A DNA stretch of 64,000 nt, from contig CM065180.1 in assembly GCA_033026295.1 (NCBI GenBank), forward strand, positions 19,125,523 through 19,189,522, written 5' to 3'. Below are positions 30,641-40,419 of this stretch, in pieces. Both the position numbers and the translations under genes were made by a program. The stretch is from Channa striata. Its lineage: Eukaryota; Chordata; Actinopteri; Anabantiformes; Channidae. Every line of letters starts with the position of its first letter. Within the stretch, counting starts at the first letter, position 1. A model generated the notes under the pieces. It was given only the letters and a program-made list of their open reading frames with translations. It ran no database searches and was not told the origin of the DNA.

Positions 30641-31944
30641 TGACTCCTCCTCACAGAGACACAAATTAAAGGGATTTGTTCTAAACTCAATATTTATTGT
30701 TTTATACATTCAAACTAGTTACAGAGATACTTTCCTAACTTTTACTTATCATATATAGAACATATTCCCTAAAATACTGTAGTTAGTTGGACAGATCCAT
30801 CATCTGCTGCCTGTTTCAAAGCTTTCAGCTTGAGAAAACAATCGAGGTTAGACACAAGAAATGTTTATTACATTATTAAGTGTCACACACAAAACTGGGC
30901 AGAGTCTTGTGTTTTCTTTTTATTGATATGATGGTTAGACGTGGACCAATTTTAAAAATAGATTATTGACATATATCACATGAACTGTTTAATTATTGTT
31001 TGAACACATGTAAACACATTTTCCACACAGATACTTAGACATAACTTAGAACAGACAGTGTCACAAGTTTACACATTAAAAAAACATGAAAACATTTGTT
31101 GTAAATTAATAATCTCTTCACGTAATGTTCTATGGTCCATGACACTATCGTCATCAGAAATATTCAGTCCTGTCCTGCCCTCTGCAGTTTTTAAGGAGAG
31201 ACTGCACACGGTCCTTGTTACTAATGCACATTTACATATTTTAATATTTATACTCTGTGTTTTGTTAGTAAAATGAGGGAACAAAAAAATATATCAAAAC
31301 ATTAGGTTTTCATTTCTTACAAATGGTTGAGGGTTTGCAGTTATGTAAAAAAATATGTTATAAATTCTCTTCTACAGCATAAAATTCAATAGTTTCTATA
31401 CAGCTTTAAAAAAGATGAAACAACATATTATTGCATTATTTCTTCGCATCAGTTCAAGTTCAAAATATTTATTTAAAGTCAATAAACAAAGTGCGACTTC
31501 CTGTTGACTGTACCAGCTACATGTGGCACATTAATCCTGGTTCCTGTTCACCTTGAGATCAACTGTCTGCAGAGATGAACTCGTACTGACTGATGGAGCT
31601 GAAGTTCCTGCTGATAGACACGTGCTCAAAGTCGACTATTCAGAACACAAAGAACACACACCGAGTGTGTTGTGTTCAGTGAACACACCACATCTGGGAA
31701 TCGAACCTTAGTTACACACGAGAGGCAAATATGACACAGACTTTGCTCTTTGTTTTATGGGTGAAAATGCAGGATTATTATTCATGACATCATTTACTTT
31801 ACTTTACTTCACATCATTTACAGGCTGTAAAGTTTAAAGTGTGTGTTGAAATCAAAAAGATTGTTGTCTTTATTTAAAAGTAAGGTAAAAATATGTGTAA
31901 AAAATATGATTATGATCAATATTGCAGTTATGGCAGGTTAAGCA
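30641..31944. repeat. Spacer, copy of block Q
   Basis: Includes 30735-30960, shared with 17050-17230, and the B-box-like motif at 31697-31707. Confidence 0.7.
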
Positions 31945-31983
31945 GGTTTTTGTTCAGCTGTTCAACCAACTTCAGTCACTGTG
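31945..31983 (-). other. RSS of VH16
   Basis: CACAGTG, 23-bp spacer, ACAAAAACC. Confidence 0.9.
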
Positions 31984-32408
31984 AGTCTCTGGCACAATAA
32001 TAAACAGCAGAATCTTCAGTTTTCAGACTGTTCATCTGCAGAAACAGCTGCTGTCTGCTGTTGTCTCTGGAGATGGTGAACCGGCCTTTCACTGACTGAG
32101 AGTAATATTGGTTACTGCCACCACCATCAGCAGCGATCCACTCCAGTCCTTTACCAGGAGCCTGTCTGACCCAGTTCATCCAGTGGCTGCTGAATGTGAA
32201 TCCAGATCCAGTACAGGTCAGCCTGTGAGATTCTCCAGGTCTTTTAACAACTGGTTCAGATTCTGTCAGAGTTTGACCATCAACACCTGTAAAGGCAGAA
32301 AACTCAGTTACAGTTTGACACAGTATAAAAAATAAAAACTCAAACTCAGTCACAATCGTCACCTGTCCACCAGAGAGTTAAAATCATCAGTCCTGTCCTA
32401 TAGTCCAT
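31984..32408 (-). CDS. IGHV: VH16: IGHV family A, LMI leader subgroup
   Basis: Leader 32363-32408 (MDYRTGLMILTLWWTG), V exon 32286-31984. VDGQTLTESEPVV, CDR1 FTFSSHWMN, CDR2 ADGGGSNQYYSQ, FR3 SRDNSRQQLFLQ (LFLQ for the usual VYLQ), YYCARDS. The glycine-rich CDR2 recurs in VH31. Complete and open. Confidence 0.92.
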
Positions 32409-32483
32409 CGTGTCCAACTGTGTGTCCACTGTCCTCTGTCGTCCTCTCTGCAGACACATAAGTAGAGGCAGGAGACATGTGAG

Positions 32484-32491
32484 TTTTGCAT
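32484..32491 (-). promoter_or_regulatory. Octamer of VH16
   Basis: ATGCAAAA. Confidence 0.7.
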
Positions 32492-33313
32492 GAACTCCTC
32501 CTCACAACAAGGACGGCAGCTTCATGGTTTCCAGTCGTGTGAGTCACACTGAGCCCTGAATGTCAGAAACACCATCAACTCCCCAGGAAAGTCCTGTTCA
32601 TTTTCCATCTGTTCTAAGTCATGAATATTTAGTTCAAATGTCAACAAGCAAACTGCAAGTTTCTCACAGTATTTCAATCACGAACAAGAGCAAAAACCCT
32701 GAGAAGTTAGTTTAATATTTAGTGTTTTTTAAATGAGATGTTTGATATAAAAAGTAAAAAAGAAGCAAAATTAGAGTCTGGAAGCTCATAGCAGAAGGAA
32801 ACTGAGAAGAAACATGTTTTAAAGTAAATATTATTCAGCATTTTACAGCTGATTATGAATCAGGGATTTAAGTTATTTCCACAAAGACACTGGAACTATT
32901 TCTGCTCCCAAATACACAACAGATTTTTGAAAATATTAACTGACATAAAATTCAGTTAATTATCTCATTGCAGGTTAATAATAAACAGGTGTTCCCACAC
33001 ACTTGCAGGACGTTTGTCCAGATAGACAGAAGCTGGTTCATGTCCCAGAGGAAAACAGCTGCTCAAGAAGTGAAACTCGTGATCATTTGTGAAACAAAAA
33101 CAAGCGGTTTTCCCCAATAAAATTAAAAATAAATGTTTTCATAAGTTTGTATGAATAGTTTAAAATCCCTTTAGTGTCTTTCTCCAAAGTCTCTGCTCTG
33201 TATTACACTGTTTTATTGATGCTGCAGATTAAGAAGAGGTCAGATAATCAGACTGTAGATGGTCTGAGGCTCCTGCTCTGGTGGTTTCATGTAACTAGTG
33301 TCAGACACTGAGG
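32492..33313. repeat. Spacer, blocks R and S joined
   Basis: Block R (to about 33000) joins directly to block S, skipping the 0.6 kb that separates them at 7830-8430. Block S then runs into the family B 3' flank at about 33262. The same joins occur at 46330 and 46600. Confidence 0.65.
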
Positions 33314-33352
33314 GGTTTTTGTTCAGCTCCACTGATGGTTTGTGTCACTGTG
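33314..33352 (-). other. RSS of VH17 (family B type)
   Basis: CACAGTG, 23-bp spacer, ACAAAAACC, with the spacer and flank of B genes. Confidence 0.88.
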
Positions 33353-33788
33353 TCTGTCTCTGGCACAGTAATACACAGCAGTGTCTTCAGGCTGGACATT
33401 CTGTCCATTTAGAGTCACTGTCTTACTGGAAGATTCTATGGTGATACTGAACTTGTTCTTAAATTAATCACTGTATGTTGGGGTGCCAACGTATCCAATC
33501 CACTCCTGTCCTTTTCCTTCAGCCTGTCTGATCCAAGCAATATATGGATCACTACTGAATCCTGAGTATGTGCAGGTCAGTCTGTGAGATTCTCCAGATC
33601 TTTTAACAACTGGTTCAGACTCAGTCAGTGTTTGAGCCTCAGAACCTGCGTAATTTAAAGCAACTCATCAATTATCACAGTCACATTCTCTCAAATTCAG
33701 ACTGTTTGACACAAAAATAATTATTTTCCTCACCAGTCAGATGAATAACCAGGATGAGGACAGTAACTAAATAATCAGGTCTGATCAT
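33353..33788 (-). pseudogene. VH17: hybrid IGHV, family C 5' half and family B 3' half
   Basis: Leader 33734-33788 (MIRPDYLVTVLILVIHLTG) and the exon start at 33645 are family C: SEAQTLTESEPVVKRSGES, CDR1 FSSDPYIAW, FR2 IRQAEGKGQEWIG, CDR2 YVGTPTYSD. At the start of FR3 the sequence switches to family B: FKNKFSITIESSSKTVTL and QPEDTAVYYCARD, with a B-type RSS. A stop TAA (33466-33464) sits exactly at the switch. Apart from that codon the frame is continuous. VH2 and VH6 show the two parental types. Confidence 0.87.
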
Positions 33789-33890
33789 TGTAAAAGTCCC
33801 TTGTCTCTGTCCAGTCCACAGTGTCTCTGTCAGTGATTTAGTTGCTGTTCTTCAGTCTGTGTCACATATGTAGAGATGGAAGAATCCCAC

Positions 33891-33898
33891 ATTTACAT
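33891..33898 (-). promoter_or_regulatory. Octamer-like box of VH17
   Basis: ATGTAAAT, as at VH2. Confidence 0.6.
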
Positions 33899-33909
33899 TG
33901 ACTCCTCCC

Positions 33910-34372
33910 CCTCAAATGAGCTCGTCTCTCACATTTCTTCCTTTGATTCATTGGACGTCTCACCTTCACTTTTCCTCTTGTATGTTTCACTATTTATGTG
34001 GCAGTTTTCCAATCACAGTCATGAGTCACTTAAACACAGTCTGCAGGTAAATCTGCTTAAAATCACTCTCTATGATAATTATTAGAGATCAAATGTTATT
34101 TTTCATTCATAAAATTATTATTTATTCTGCTCAGCAGCCTTTGGTTGGTTAAACAATGGGGTGGAAATGTTGATTGCAAATGTCCAAATACAAAAGAATC
34201 ATTGTTATGTATATATATTTTATTATTTTCACAATGTGAAATATGTGGTAAAAAGCTCAAACCAGCAGCTGCTTCTGTCGTGTGTGTTGATGACATGAAC
34301 GAGACCATTAACATGTTCGTCTTAGTGTCTGACTATTTTCCATCTTGTGCTGCAGGAAAAAAGAATGTGTGG
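33910..34372. repeat. Spacer shared with 2020-2482
   Basis: Upstream flank of family C genes. No gene seen. Confidence 0.65.
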
Positions 34373-34525
34373 AGTTTTTGTTCCGCCTCTGTTCACTTGA
34401 ACCAGTGTGTGTCTCTGACACAGTGAGACACCTGTCCTACAGTCCCTCATGATAAACTCTGTCCACTGTCCTTTGATGTCCTGTCTGCAGACAGATGAGT
34501 AGAAATGAAGACATGAGTTTTGCAA
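34373..34525 (-). pseudogene. V relic: leader fused to FR3 end
   Basis: Nonamer-like ACAAAAACT (34373-34381) and a decayed heptamer precede a short piece in which a family A leader start (MRDCRTG, ATG at 34450-34448) runs directly into VSHC, the remains of VYYC. Everything from the end of the leader to FR3 is deleted. Octamer-like TTGCAAAA at 34518-34525. Related relic without leader at 2483-2582. Confidence 0.6.
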
Positions 34526-34540
34526 AGACTCCTTCTCTAA

Positions 34541-34772
34541 GCAACCTGGAAGCTCAATGGGTAGAGACGCTGGAGGGCAACATGGACAATGTGGGATCAA
34601 ATCCTGGTGTGGGAAATCCCAGCCTCCCCACCAGGTGTGTCCTTGAACCAGCTCCCCAGGCACCAAACTGTGGCAGCCCTCTGCTCCCTCAAGAGGGATG
34701 TTAATTATGTAGGAGTAAATTTCACTGTAAAATGTATGTGTGACTAAAGTAAAGGTTGTTCTTCTTCTTCTC
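34541..34772 (+). mobile_element. tRNA-derived SINE
   Basis: A-box-like AGCTCAATGGGTAGAG (34551-34566) and B-box-like GGATCAAATCC (34594-34604) at tRNA-like spacing. An unrelated body follows, then the tail GTAAATTTCACTGTAA with ACTAAAGTAAAGGTT and a TTC repeat, a tail typical of fish SINEs. It is inserted in the promoter flank of the leader/FR3 relic. Confidence 0.75.
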
Positions 34773-35272
34773 ACAGTAAACAGACTTGGACAAAATGAGG
34801 ATTTTATTCCTGCTCAGCCAAATTATTCTAACATCTGGATAATACTGAATTATATTTTATTTTTGTTAATATCTACTGTATTAGAGCCAACAAAAACACA
34901 GATATGTGATTTTTATTATCACAAAATGTCTATCACACAGCTGGTTTGTGGGTTATTGTTTTCATTTTGTTTGCAGTGTTTGCAGATTTACATTGAAAAT
35001 GCAAAAAAAAAAGATTAATCTCACTTCAGTTGCTAAATACAATATATATATATGGGTGATTTCATACATTTCTATAGTTTTCTTTATTACCTTAAGTAAA
35101 TTACAGATAGAACCTGCCTAATATTTGTATATCATACACTGAACATAATTTTCATTGAATTAGCAATAATCTAATAGCTTGGTTTAATTACAACACAAAA
35201 ACAAATGGTTCTTTTCATCCTCAATACTTTTAAATTCAGGTGTAGAAATAATTACAGAGAAAAATTTCTCAC
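34773..35272. other. Spacer where a V exon would be expected
   Basis: Downstream (minus strand) of the orphan leader 35273-35321 there is no V exon, acceptor or RSS. AT-rich, nothing recognised. Confidence 0.5.
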
Positions 35273-35321
35273 CATGAATAGAAACAACAAATAATAAGAT
35301 CCACACAACTGTGTTTTCCAT
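35273..35321 (-). pseudogene. Orphan leader exon of an unknown V family
   Basis: Reads MENTVVWILLFVVSIHG, a good signal peptide, in 49 bp with donor GTGAGA and the same split-codon phase as the other IGHV leaders. The octamer-like ATGCAAAG lies near 35401-35408. No matching V exon is in the window. Promoter-only copies are at 19240-19370 and 61530-61660. Confidence 0.65.
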
Positions 35322-35509
35322 TCTGTTGATTATGACTGTAGCTCAGTGTCTCTTACTGGTGTTTCAGCTGTTGACTGAGAGTTTTTAAAGCAGCAAAACT
35401 TTGCATAGACGTCGCTCTGCAGGTTCAAACAGGAACACACACATTTACACGAGGAGAGGAACAAAGTCTTTGGGAACAGATGAGCTGGGAAAGTTTGATA
35501 TAATATACA

Positions 35510-35999
35510 TGTTGTGGAAAAATCTGTGAGAGCAAGTTAAGAGACAGGAGGCAGCTCTCAAATTATAATCAAGCAATTTAATGACAATAACATAGGTAAA
35601 ATAAGCAAAAGGTAGAGGAGCAGGCAGAGGAACAGAGCAAAAAGCAGTGACAATCGAGCAGATCAGACAGTATCTGATAATTCTGTGAAGCTCTTGTGTG
35701 CTTTTAAATACTCAACAATGCAAATCATACATACAGTTGAATACACATTGATCAGGAGTCCTAATTAGCAAATCTCTGTTACTGTCTCTTCTCTGCTGGG
35801 ACAGCTACCTGTGGGGAAGCGAGGGTTAAACACAGTTTAGACAGAAGGTCTGCTTAAGGTGTCAACAAGTATTCAAAGGAACAATAGGGTCTCTTAAGGT
35901 GTCAAGGAATATTCTGGGACTAAATGTTCCTGCTAGTTCCCGTAGGCTTCCTGCTGAGTAGCGGGGAACAGATGGTCATTGATCAAAATTTCCCTCACA
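35510..35999 (-). mobile_element. Solo LTR of a retroelement
   Basis: 490 bp, begins TG and ends CA on either strand, flanked by identical 5-bp target duplications ATACA (35505-35509 and 36000-36004). On the minus strand it begins TGTGAGGGAAATTTT and has a TATA-like GTATTTAAAAGC and, further on, ATTAAA as a poly-A signal, in the order expected of a U3-R-U5 layout. The paralogous site at 61680-61695 lacks it. No internal genes are present, so it arose by LTR-LTR recombination. Confidence 0.85.
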
Positions 36000-36004
36000 A
36001 TACA

Positions 36005-36829
36005 TTTTAAAAATCCTGAGTAACTACAAATGAAACAGTCATATTGTTCCTGTATTGGGTGATAATCTAATAGATATCTATGTGTTCAAATGTGAAAAAG
36101 TCATTAAAAAGTATGTCAGCAGAGACATGTCTCTGCTGACATCAACATTGCCCAGCTGTACACTGCACTTCATCAGGACTAACATGCATTTGCATATCGT
36201 TGAATATTATAAGTCCCTCATTTACATTTTTACAGTGAAAGAAAAGAGACAAATATGCTAAAGTGTCTTTAAAGATTTTAATTTAGCTAAACTGTAGGTA
36301 AACAGTGAGTTACATAATCTGTATAAATACATAGTTGTAAAAGACTTTTTAACAACTTTTTACTGTATAAGTTTCTTTTTTATTTGTCATTGTTATTAAT
36401 TATCGGGTTCATTCTGGTTGGTTGGAGGTTTGAAGTTTTAATGTTTCAGTGTGTGTAGGTGTTTAACATCCACAGAAATGTGAACCAACACCAACTTGGA
36501 ATTATGTACAAATCATTTTTAGATAATAAAATAAAACTAGTTGAAAATCAATCATTAAGTGACATTTAGTGTGTGGGATTCAATGTTTTGCTGAAACATC
36601 TTTGGTATTTAGGTGACAGGTCTCTAGATGTTTTTTTAATTTAATATATTTTCCATCATGAAATAAATGTGGGTTTAAAAGTATCTTCAATTATGTGAGC
36701 ATATTTGTTTAATATTGTTTACTTTACATACATATTTTAGAATATCTTTCACAAAATCAAGAATTTCTAAACACTTGAAGACTTAAGGACATGAACTATG
36801 TGACACAGTGAGAGTCTGTCAACTCAGCA
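36005..36829. other. Spacer with truncated E relic
   Basis: 36005-36110 matches 19400-19510 and 61685-61800. The E-like relic with a palindrome is at 36113-36195. The part 36400-36780 is a diverged copy of 49620-49940. No gene. Confidence 0.55.
36113..36195 (-). pseudogene. Truncated E-like FR3/promoter relic with palindrome
   Basis: Keeps only the FR3 start (VQLGNVDVSRD reading) and the upstream octamer ATGCAAAT (36188-36195). The FR3 end and RSS present at 19623-19661 are lost. The truncation point is a perfect 30-bp palindrome, 36113-36142. Confidence 0.6.
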
Positions 36830-36867
36830 GGTTTTTGTACGACGGCTCAGACACTTCAGTCACTGTG
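36830..36867 (-). other. RSS of VH18
   Basis: CACAGTG, 22-bp spacer, ACAAAAACC. Confidence 0.88.
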
Positions 36868-37318
36868 TCCGTCGAGCACAATAATAAACAGTTGAATCTT
36901 CAGTTTTCAGACTGTTCATCTGCAGATACACCTGCTGTCTGCTGTTGTCTCTGGAGATGGTGAACCGGCCTTGGACTGACTGTGAGTGGTAGATGTTAGC
37001 ACTGTTATACATACACGCAAGCCACTCCAGTCCTTTTCCAGGTTCCTGTCTGACCCAGCACATCCAGTGATCACTGAATGTGAACCCAGAAGTTGTACAG
37101 GTGAGTGTGTGTGACTGTCCAGGTCTTAGAATCACTGGTTCAGACTGAGTGAGAGTCTGAGCATTAACACCTGTCCACAGTATAACGATAAACACATGGA
37201 CACATGCATTAAAGTTATTCCATCAGTAAAACACATGTATGTCGGGTCTGTGTGAGTAAAAACCATCACCTGTCCAGCAGAGTAATGACAAAATCAGCAG
37301 CTCTGTCCTACAGTCCAT
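36868..37318 (-). CDS. IGHV: VH18: IGHV family A, divergent, extra CDR cysteines
   Basis: Leader 37270-37318 (MDCRTELLILSLLCWTG), V exon 37170-36868. VNAQTLTQSEPVILRPGQS differs from other A genes (LRPGQS). CDR1 ends DHWMC, FR2 WVRQEPGKGLEWL, CDR2 ACMYNSANIYHSQ, FR3 VQGRFTISRDNSRQQVYLQ, TVYYCARRT. A Cys directly before the FR2 Trp and another at the start of CDR2 occur only here in this window. Complete and open. Confidence 0.9.
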
Positions 37319-37389
37319 CCTGTCAAACTGTGTGTCCACTGTTTCCTGTCGTCCTCCTGCAGTCAGATAAATAGAGGTGGAAGACGTGA

Positions 37390-37397
37390 GTTTGCAT
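37390..37397 (-). promoter_or_regulatory. Octamer of VH18
   Basis: ATGCAAAC. Confidence 0.65.
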
Positions 37398-38002
37398 GGA
37401 CTCCTCCTCACAAAGGAAGACGCAGCAGATTGGATTTCTGTCAGCTGTTGTCTGTTATTCTAATGACACACAGGGATTTATTTTATTTGATCTGCAAATT
37501 AACTCTGATTTTTTTTATCGATGTGCCTCAACCAAACGTCTTCAATCTTTAATACAGTTCATCACAGAGCTTTGAGTTTCTTACGGGTTGTAGTCGCACA
37601 TCGTTGTGACACAAACACCAACGAGAGTCCATTGGACAGAGCTTGTGCTTTTAAATTGAGATCTTGTTCTCAACTACTGCACTTTGTTATGCTGAACTGT
37701 TTGTAAGACCTGAACTAGTACGTATTGTTTTAATGTGTCTTTAGTCCTGTATTAATAAATTGTGACATGTGCTGCTGACCACTTGGCCAGGTCACCCTCG
37801 TATAGGAGATCTCGATCTCAGCTGATTTTATCTGCTTAAATGAAGGTTAATAAATTAACAAAAAGAAATCAAATGGTCAACCACTGCTCAAATTCCTTGC
37901 AGCTTCTCTAGCAGGGAGACACTGGCCACAAAAATGGCTTAATTATATTCAAATTCCTGTGTGTGTGTGTGTGTGTGTGTGTGTGGTTGAGTTGTGCTGG
38001 TT
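37398..38002. other. Spacer, no gene seen
   Basis: Unique in this window; includes the GT microsatellite at 37959-37984. Confidence 0.5.
37959..37984. repeat. GT dinucleotide microsatellite
   Basis: Thirteen GT units. Confidence 0.95.
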
Positions 38003-38005
38003 TTG

Positions 38006-38192
38006 AGTATTTGTGCAGGTCTGTTGGTGTTTTAGCAGACACATCTCTGCTGTAACTGAACTTGTTCTTCTAATAATTATTCTGGTCAGACTTGCCTCCG
38101 ACCCACTGATGAAAAATCCAATCCATCCGTTTTCCGTGACACAGTCGGATCCGACCTGTTCCATAGCATAGACATGTGAGTTTTGCATTGAC
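38006..38192 (-). pseudogene. Family E V relic, scrambled
   Basis: Nonamer ACAAATACT at 38006-38014. The FR3 end and heptamer are lost. Pieces of FR3 (KNKF, SRDVSA), CDR2 (VGGKSD) and FR2 remain at 38033-38165 in broken frames, then the sequence jumps to an octamer-like ATGCAAAA (38185-38192). Leader missing. Confidence 0.6.
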
Positions 38193-38750
38193 TCCTCCTC
38201 CTCAAAGAGAAACACACATTTAATCGCTTGAGAAAAATATTAATTGCAATAAATAATTATACACATAAAAATAAATCACCATATTTAAGAGTTTGTTATT
38301 GAAACCTGAACTATATTTATAGATTTATTGTCAATCATCACATTTTTTTTTAATGAAAACTGAATTCTAGAACTTGAGTTATTCTGAGTATTCTGAGTAT
38401 TTTTATGCTAATTTCTTAAAGATGATTGTAAACGTACCTTTGCTCATTTCTACCGTCATGTCCCTGGGAAATAAAACATAACAGACTCTACTGACTGTGA
38501 GCTGGACACTATAGATACACAGGAATGTTTCTCTCAACCAGATCGAGGTTATGATTATTTTTGTCTTTCTTTATTATGTTTGTGATTTTCTTTGGTTTGT
38601 AGCAACAAAGTTTTTAAATGTTCTTTCTTTTGTAAATGACTTTGTAGGTTTTAACTGAAGTTTTCCTGAGGAGATGAACTGGACTGAATTCATTCATGGT
38701 CTGAGGCTCCTGCTCTGGTGGTTTCATGTAACTAGTGTCAGACACTGAGG
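38193..38750. repeat. Spacer shared with 63150-63650
   Basis: 38225-38480 and 38690-38750 match the spacer between VH33 and VH34. No gene. Confidence 0.6.
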
Positions 38751-38789
38751 GGTTTTTGTTCAGCTCCACTGATGGTTTGTGTCACTGTG
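38751..38789 (-). other. RSS of VH19
   Basis: CACAGTG, 23-bp spacer, ACAAAAACC. Confidence 0.9.
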
Positions 38790-39217
38790 TCTGTCTCTGG
38801 CACAGTAATACACAGCAGTGTCTTCAGGCTGGACATTCTGTCCATTTAGAGTCACTGTGTTGCTGGAAGTTTCTAAGTCAATACTGAACTTGTTCTTCAG
38901 TGAAGCACTGTAGGGTACTGGGGTACAGTAACTACATGAATATCCAATCCATTCCATTGCTTTTCCTGCAGCTTGTCTGATCCAAGCTGTCCAATGGTCA
39001 CTCACAGAATAAGAGACCTGACAGGTGATGGACAGACGTTGACCTGGCTGCACAGTCACAGACTCTGGCTGTGTCAACTCTTCACACTTCACACCTGTTT
39101 AAACATAAACATATTTTACAGATTATGAAGTTACATTTCAGAGAAACAACTATATCAAATGTAGAGAGACTCACAGGATCCAGCTGCCAACAGCAGCATC
39201 AGAGGGACAAAGATCAT
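38790..39217 (-). CDS. IGHV: VH19: IGHV family B, two cysteines in CDR2
   Basis: Leader 39175-39217 (MIFVPLMLLLAAGSC), V exon 39094-38790. CDR1 SDHWTA, FR2 WIRQAAGKAMEWIG, CDR2 YSCSYCTPVPYSAS, which is longer than in other B genes and holds CxxC. FR3 KFSIDLETSSNTVTL, YYCARD. It has the MIFV leader of the short-CDR2 group but a long CDR2. Complete and open. Confidence 0.91.
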
Positions 39218-39326
39218 GGTTTCTTGGTTCCTGTTGAAGCTGTGGAGATGACAGCGTCTGATCCTCTGCAGCCTCCACTGATCATCTCCTGGGAAGTTTT
39301 TATAAGTGTCACTGAGAAGTTACTGA

Positions 39327-39334
39327 GTTTGCAT
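39327..39334 (-). promoter_or_regulatory. Octamer of VH19
   Basis: ATGCAAAC. Confidence 0.65.
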
Positions 39335-39831
39335 AGAGACATGACAGCTGAGGGTCACATGGGGATGAACCAGAGCTTAGAACCAGTGGGACAGTTCACG
39401 CTTTTTTAATAACAGCTGCCCACAAACGGATTATGTTCATTGGAGCAATAACCTTAAATTTCTACAGAACAGAAAAAGTTTTATATCACAACTATGTGCC
39501 AACATATAAGTCACAGTGTATCACAAGATGATTTTAAGATTTTGGTTCAATGTGTTAGAATGTGTAGTTTATTTCTGTGCTGTTTTTAAGTGATAATATA
39601 AATTTCCTAGCACAATTTTCTAATATCTTTTATTACTTACAAAAATAGCAACAAACTAAATAATTATATCATTGTTCACAGTATCAGCCTGGTAAGTGTC
39701 TGTTACCTTTATGTCTTTTTAATAAAACAACCACATGGTTCTGAAAAACTACAGGAAAAATTATTACAAAATTATAGATGTTAATAATTAACATTATTGA
39801 TAAAATTTTTGTGACTAATACGTTCGATTCC

Positions 39832-40015
39832 CGAGCACAGTAGGAAACAGCAGAATCTTTTACTTGCAGTTTGTTAATTTGCAGAAACAGCTGGTGTCTG
39901 CTGTTGTCTCTGGAGACGACCAACCGACCTTTGACTCCAGTGCTTGTCTGATTTGTTCCATCCATTAGCTTCAGTCAGTTTGTGCAGGTCGGTCACTGGG
40001 ATTCTCCAGGAGACT
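39832..40015 (-). pseudogene. V relic: FR3 joined to CDR1, copy 2
   Basis: Copy of 30045-30232 with the same FR2-CDR2 deletion and SYC in place of YYC. Confidence 0.7.
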
Positions 40016-40071
40016 GGTCATGGTCATGATATATTTATTGAAAGTATGAATCCATTCAATTTGATGTTTGA

Positions 40072-40341
40072 GACTTTTTCCTTCAGCTTGTCTGATCCAG
40101 CTGATACGAGCAGCATCATCAGATATTCCTGCATATGTGCAGGTGAGTTTGTGGGATTGTCCAGGCCTCTTTACCACTGGTTCAGACTCAGTCAGAGTCT
40201 GACTGCAAACACCTGAGGACAAAAGACAGTTTGATCAGAGCCGAGCCAAAGGAAACACAGACAAAGAAAAAGGCAGATGTGTGTGTGTTGACCAGAAATT
40301 ACTGGTAGAAGCAGGAAAGTTAAAGACGTAGTTAAAGTCAT
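40072..40341 (-). pseudogene. Family D V relic, truncated, copy 2
   Basis: Leader 40293-40341 (MTLTTSLTFLLLPVISG), V exon from 40212 through CDR1 ISDDAARIS and WIRQAEGKS, then truncated exactly as at 30293. Octamer ATGCAAAT at 40412-40419. Confidence 0.8.
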
Positions 40342-40419
40342 GGTGGAAATGTGTCGTGTGTCGGGTTTGTGGGTTATTGTCTTCACTTAAATAAGGATGG
40401 AGGAGACTCACATTTGCAT

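Noticed and set aside
34322..34774. 150-codon minus-strand frame
   Set aside because: Runs through the SINE antisense and a leader/FR3 relic; chance open frame.
37959..37984. GT array as a functional Z-DNA or recombination element
   Set aside because: Short ordinary microsatellite with no associated feature.
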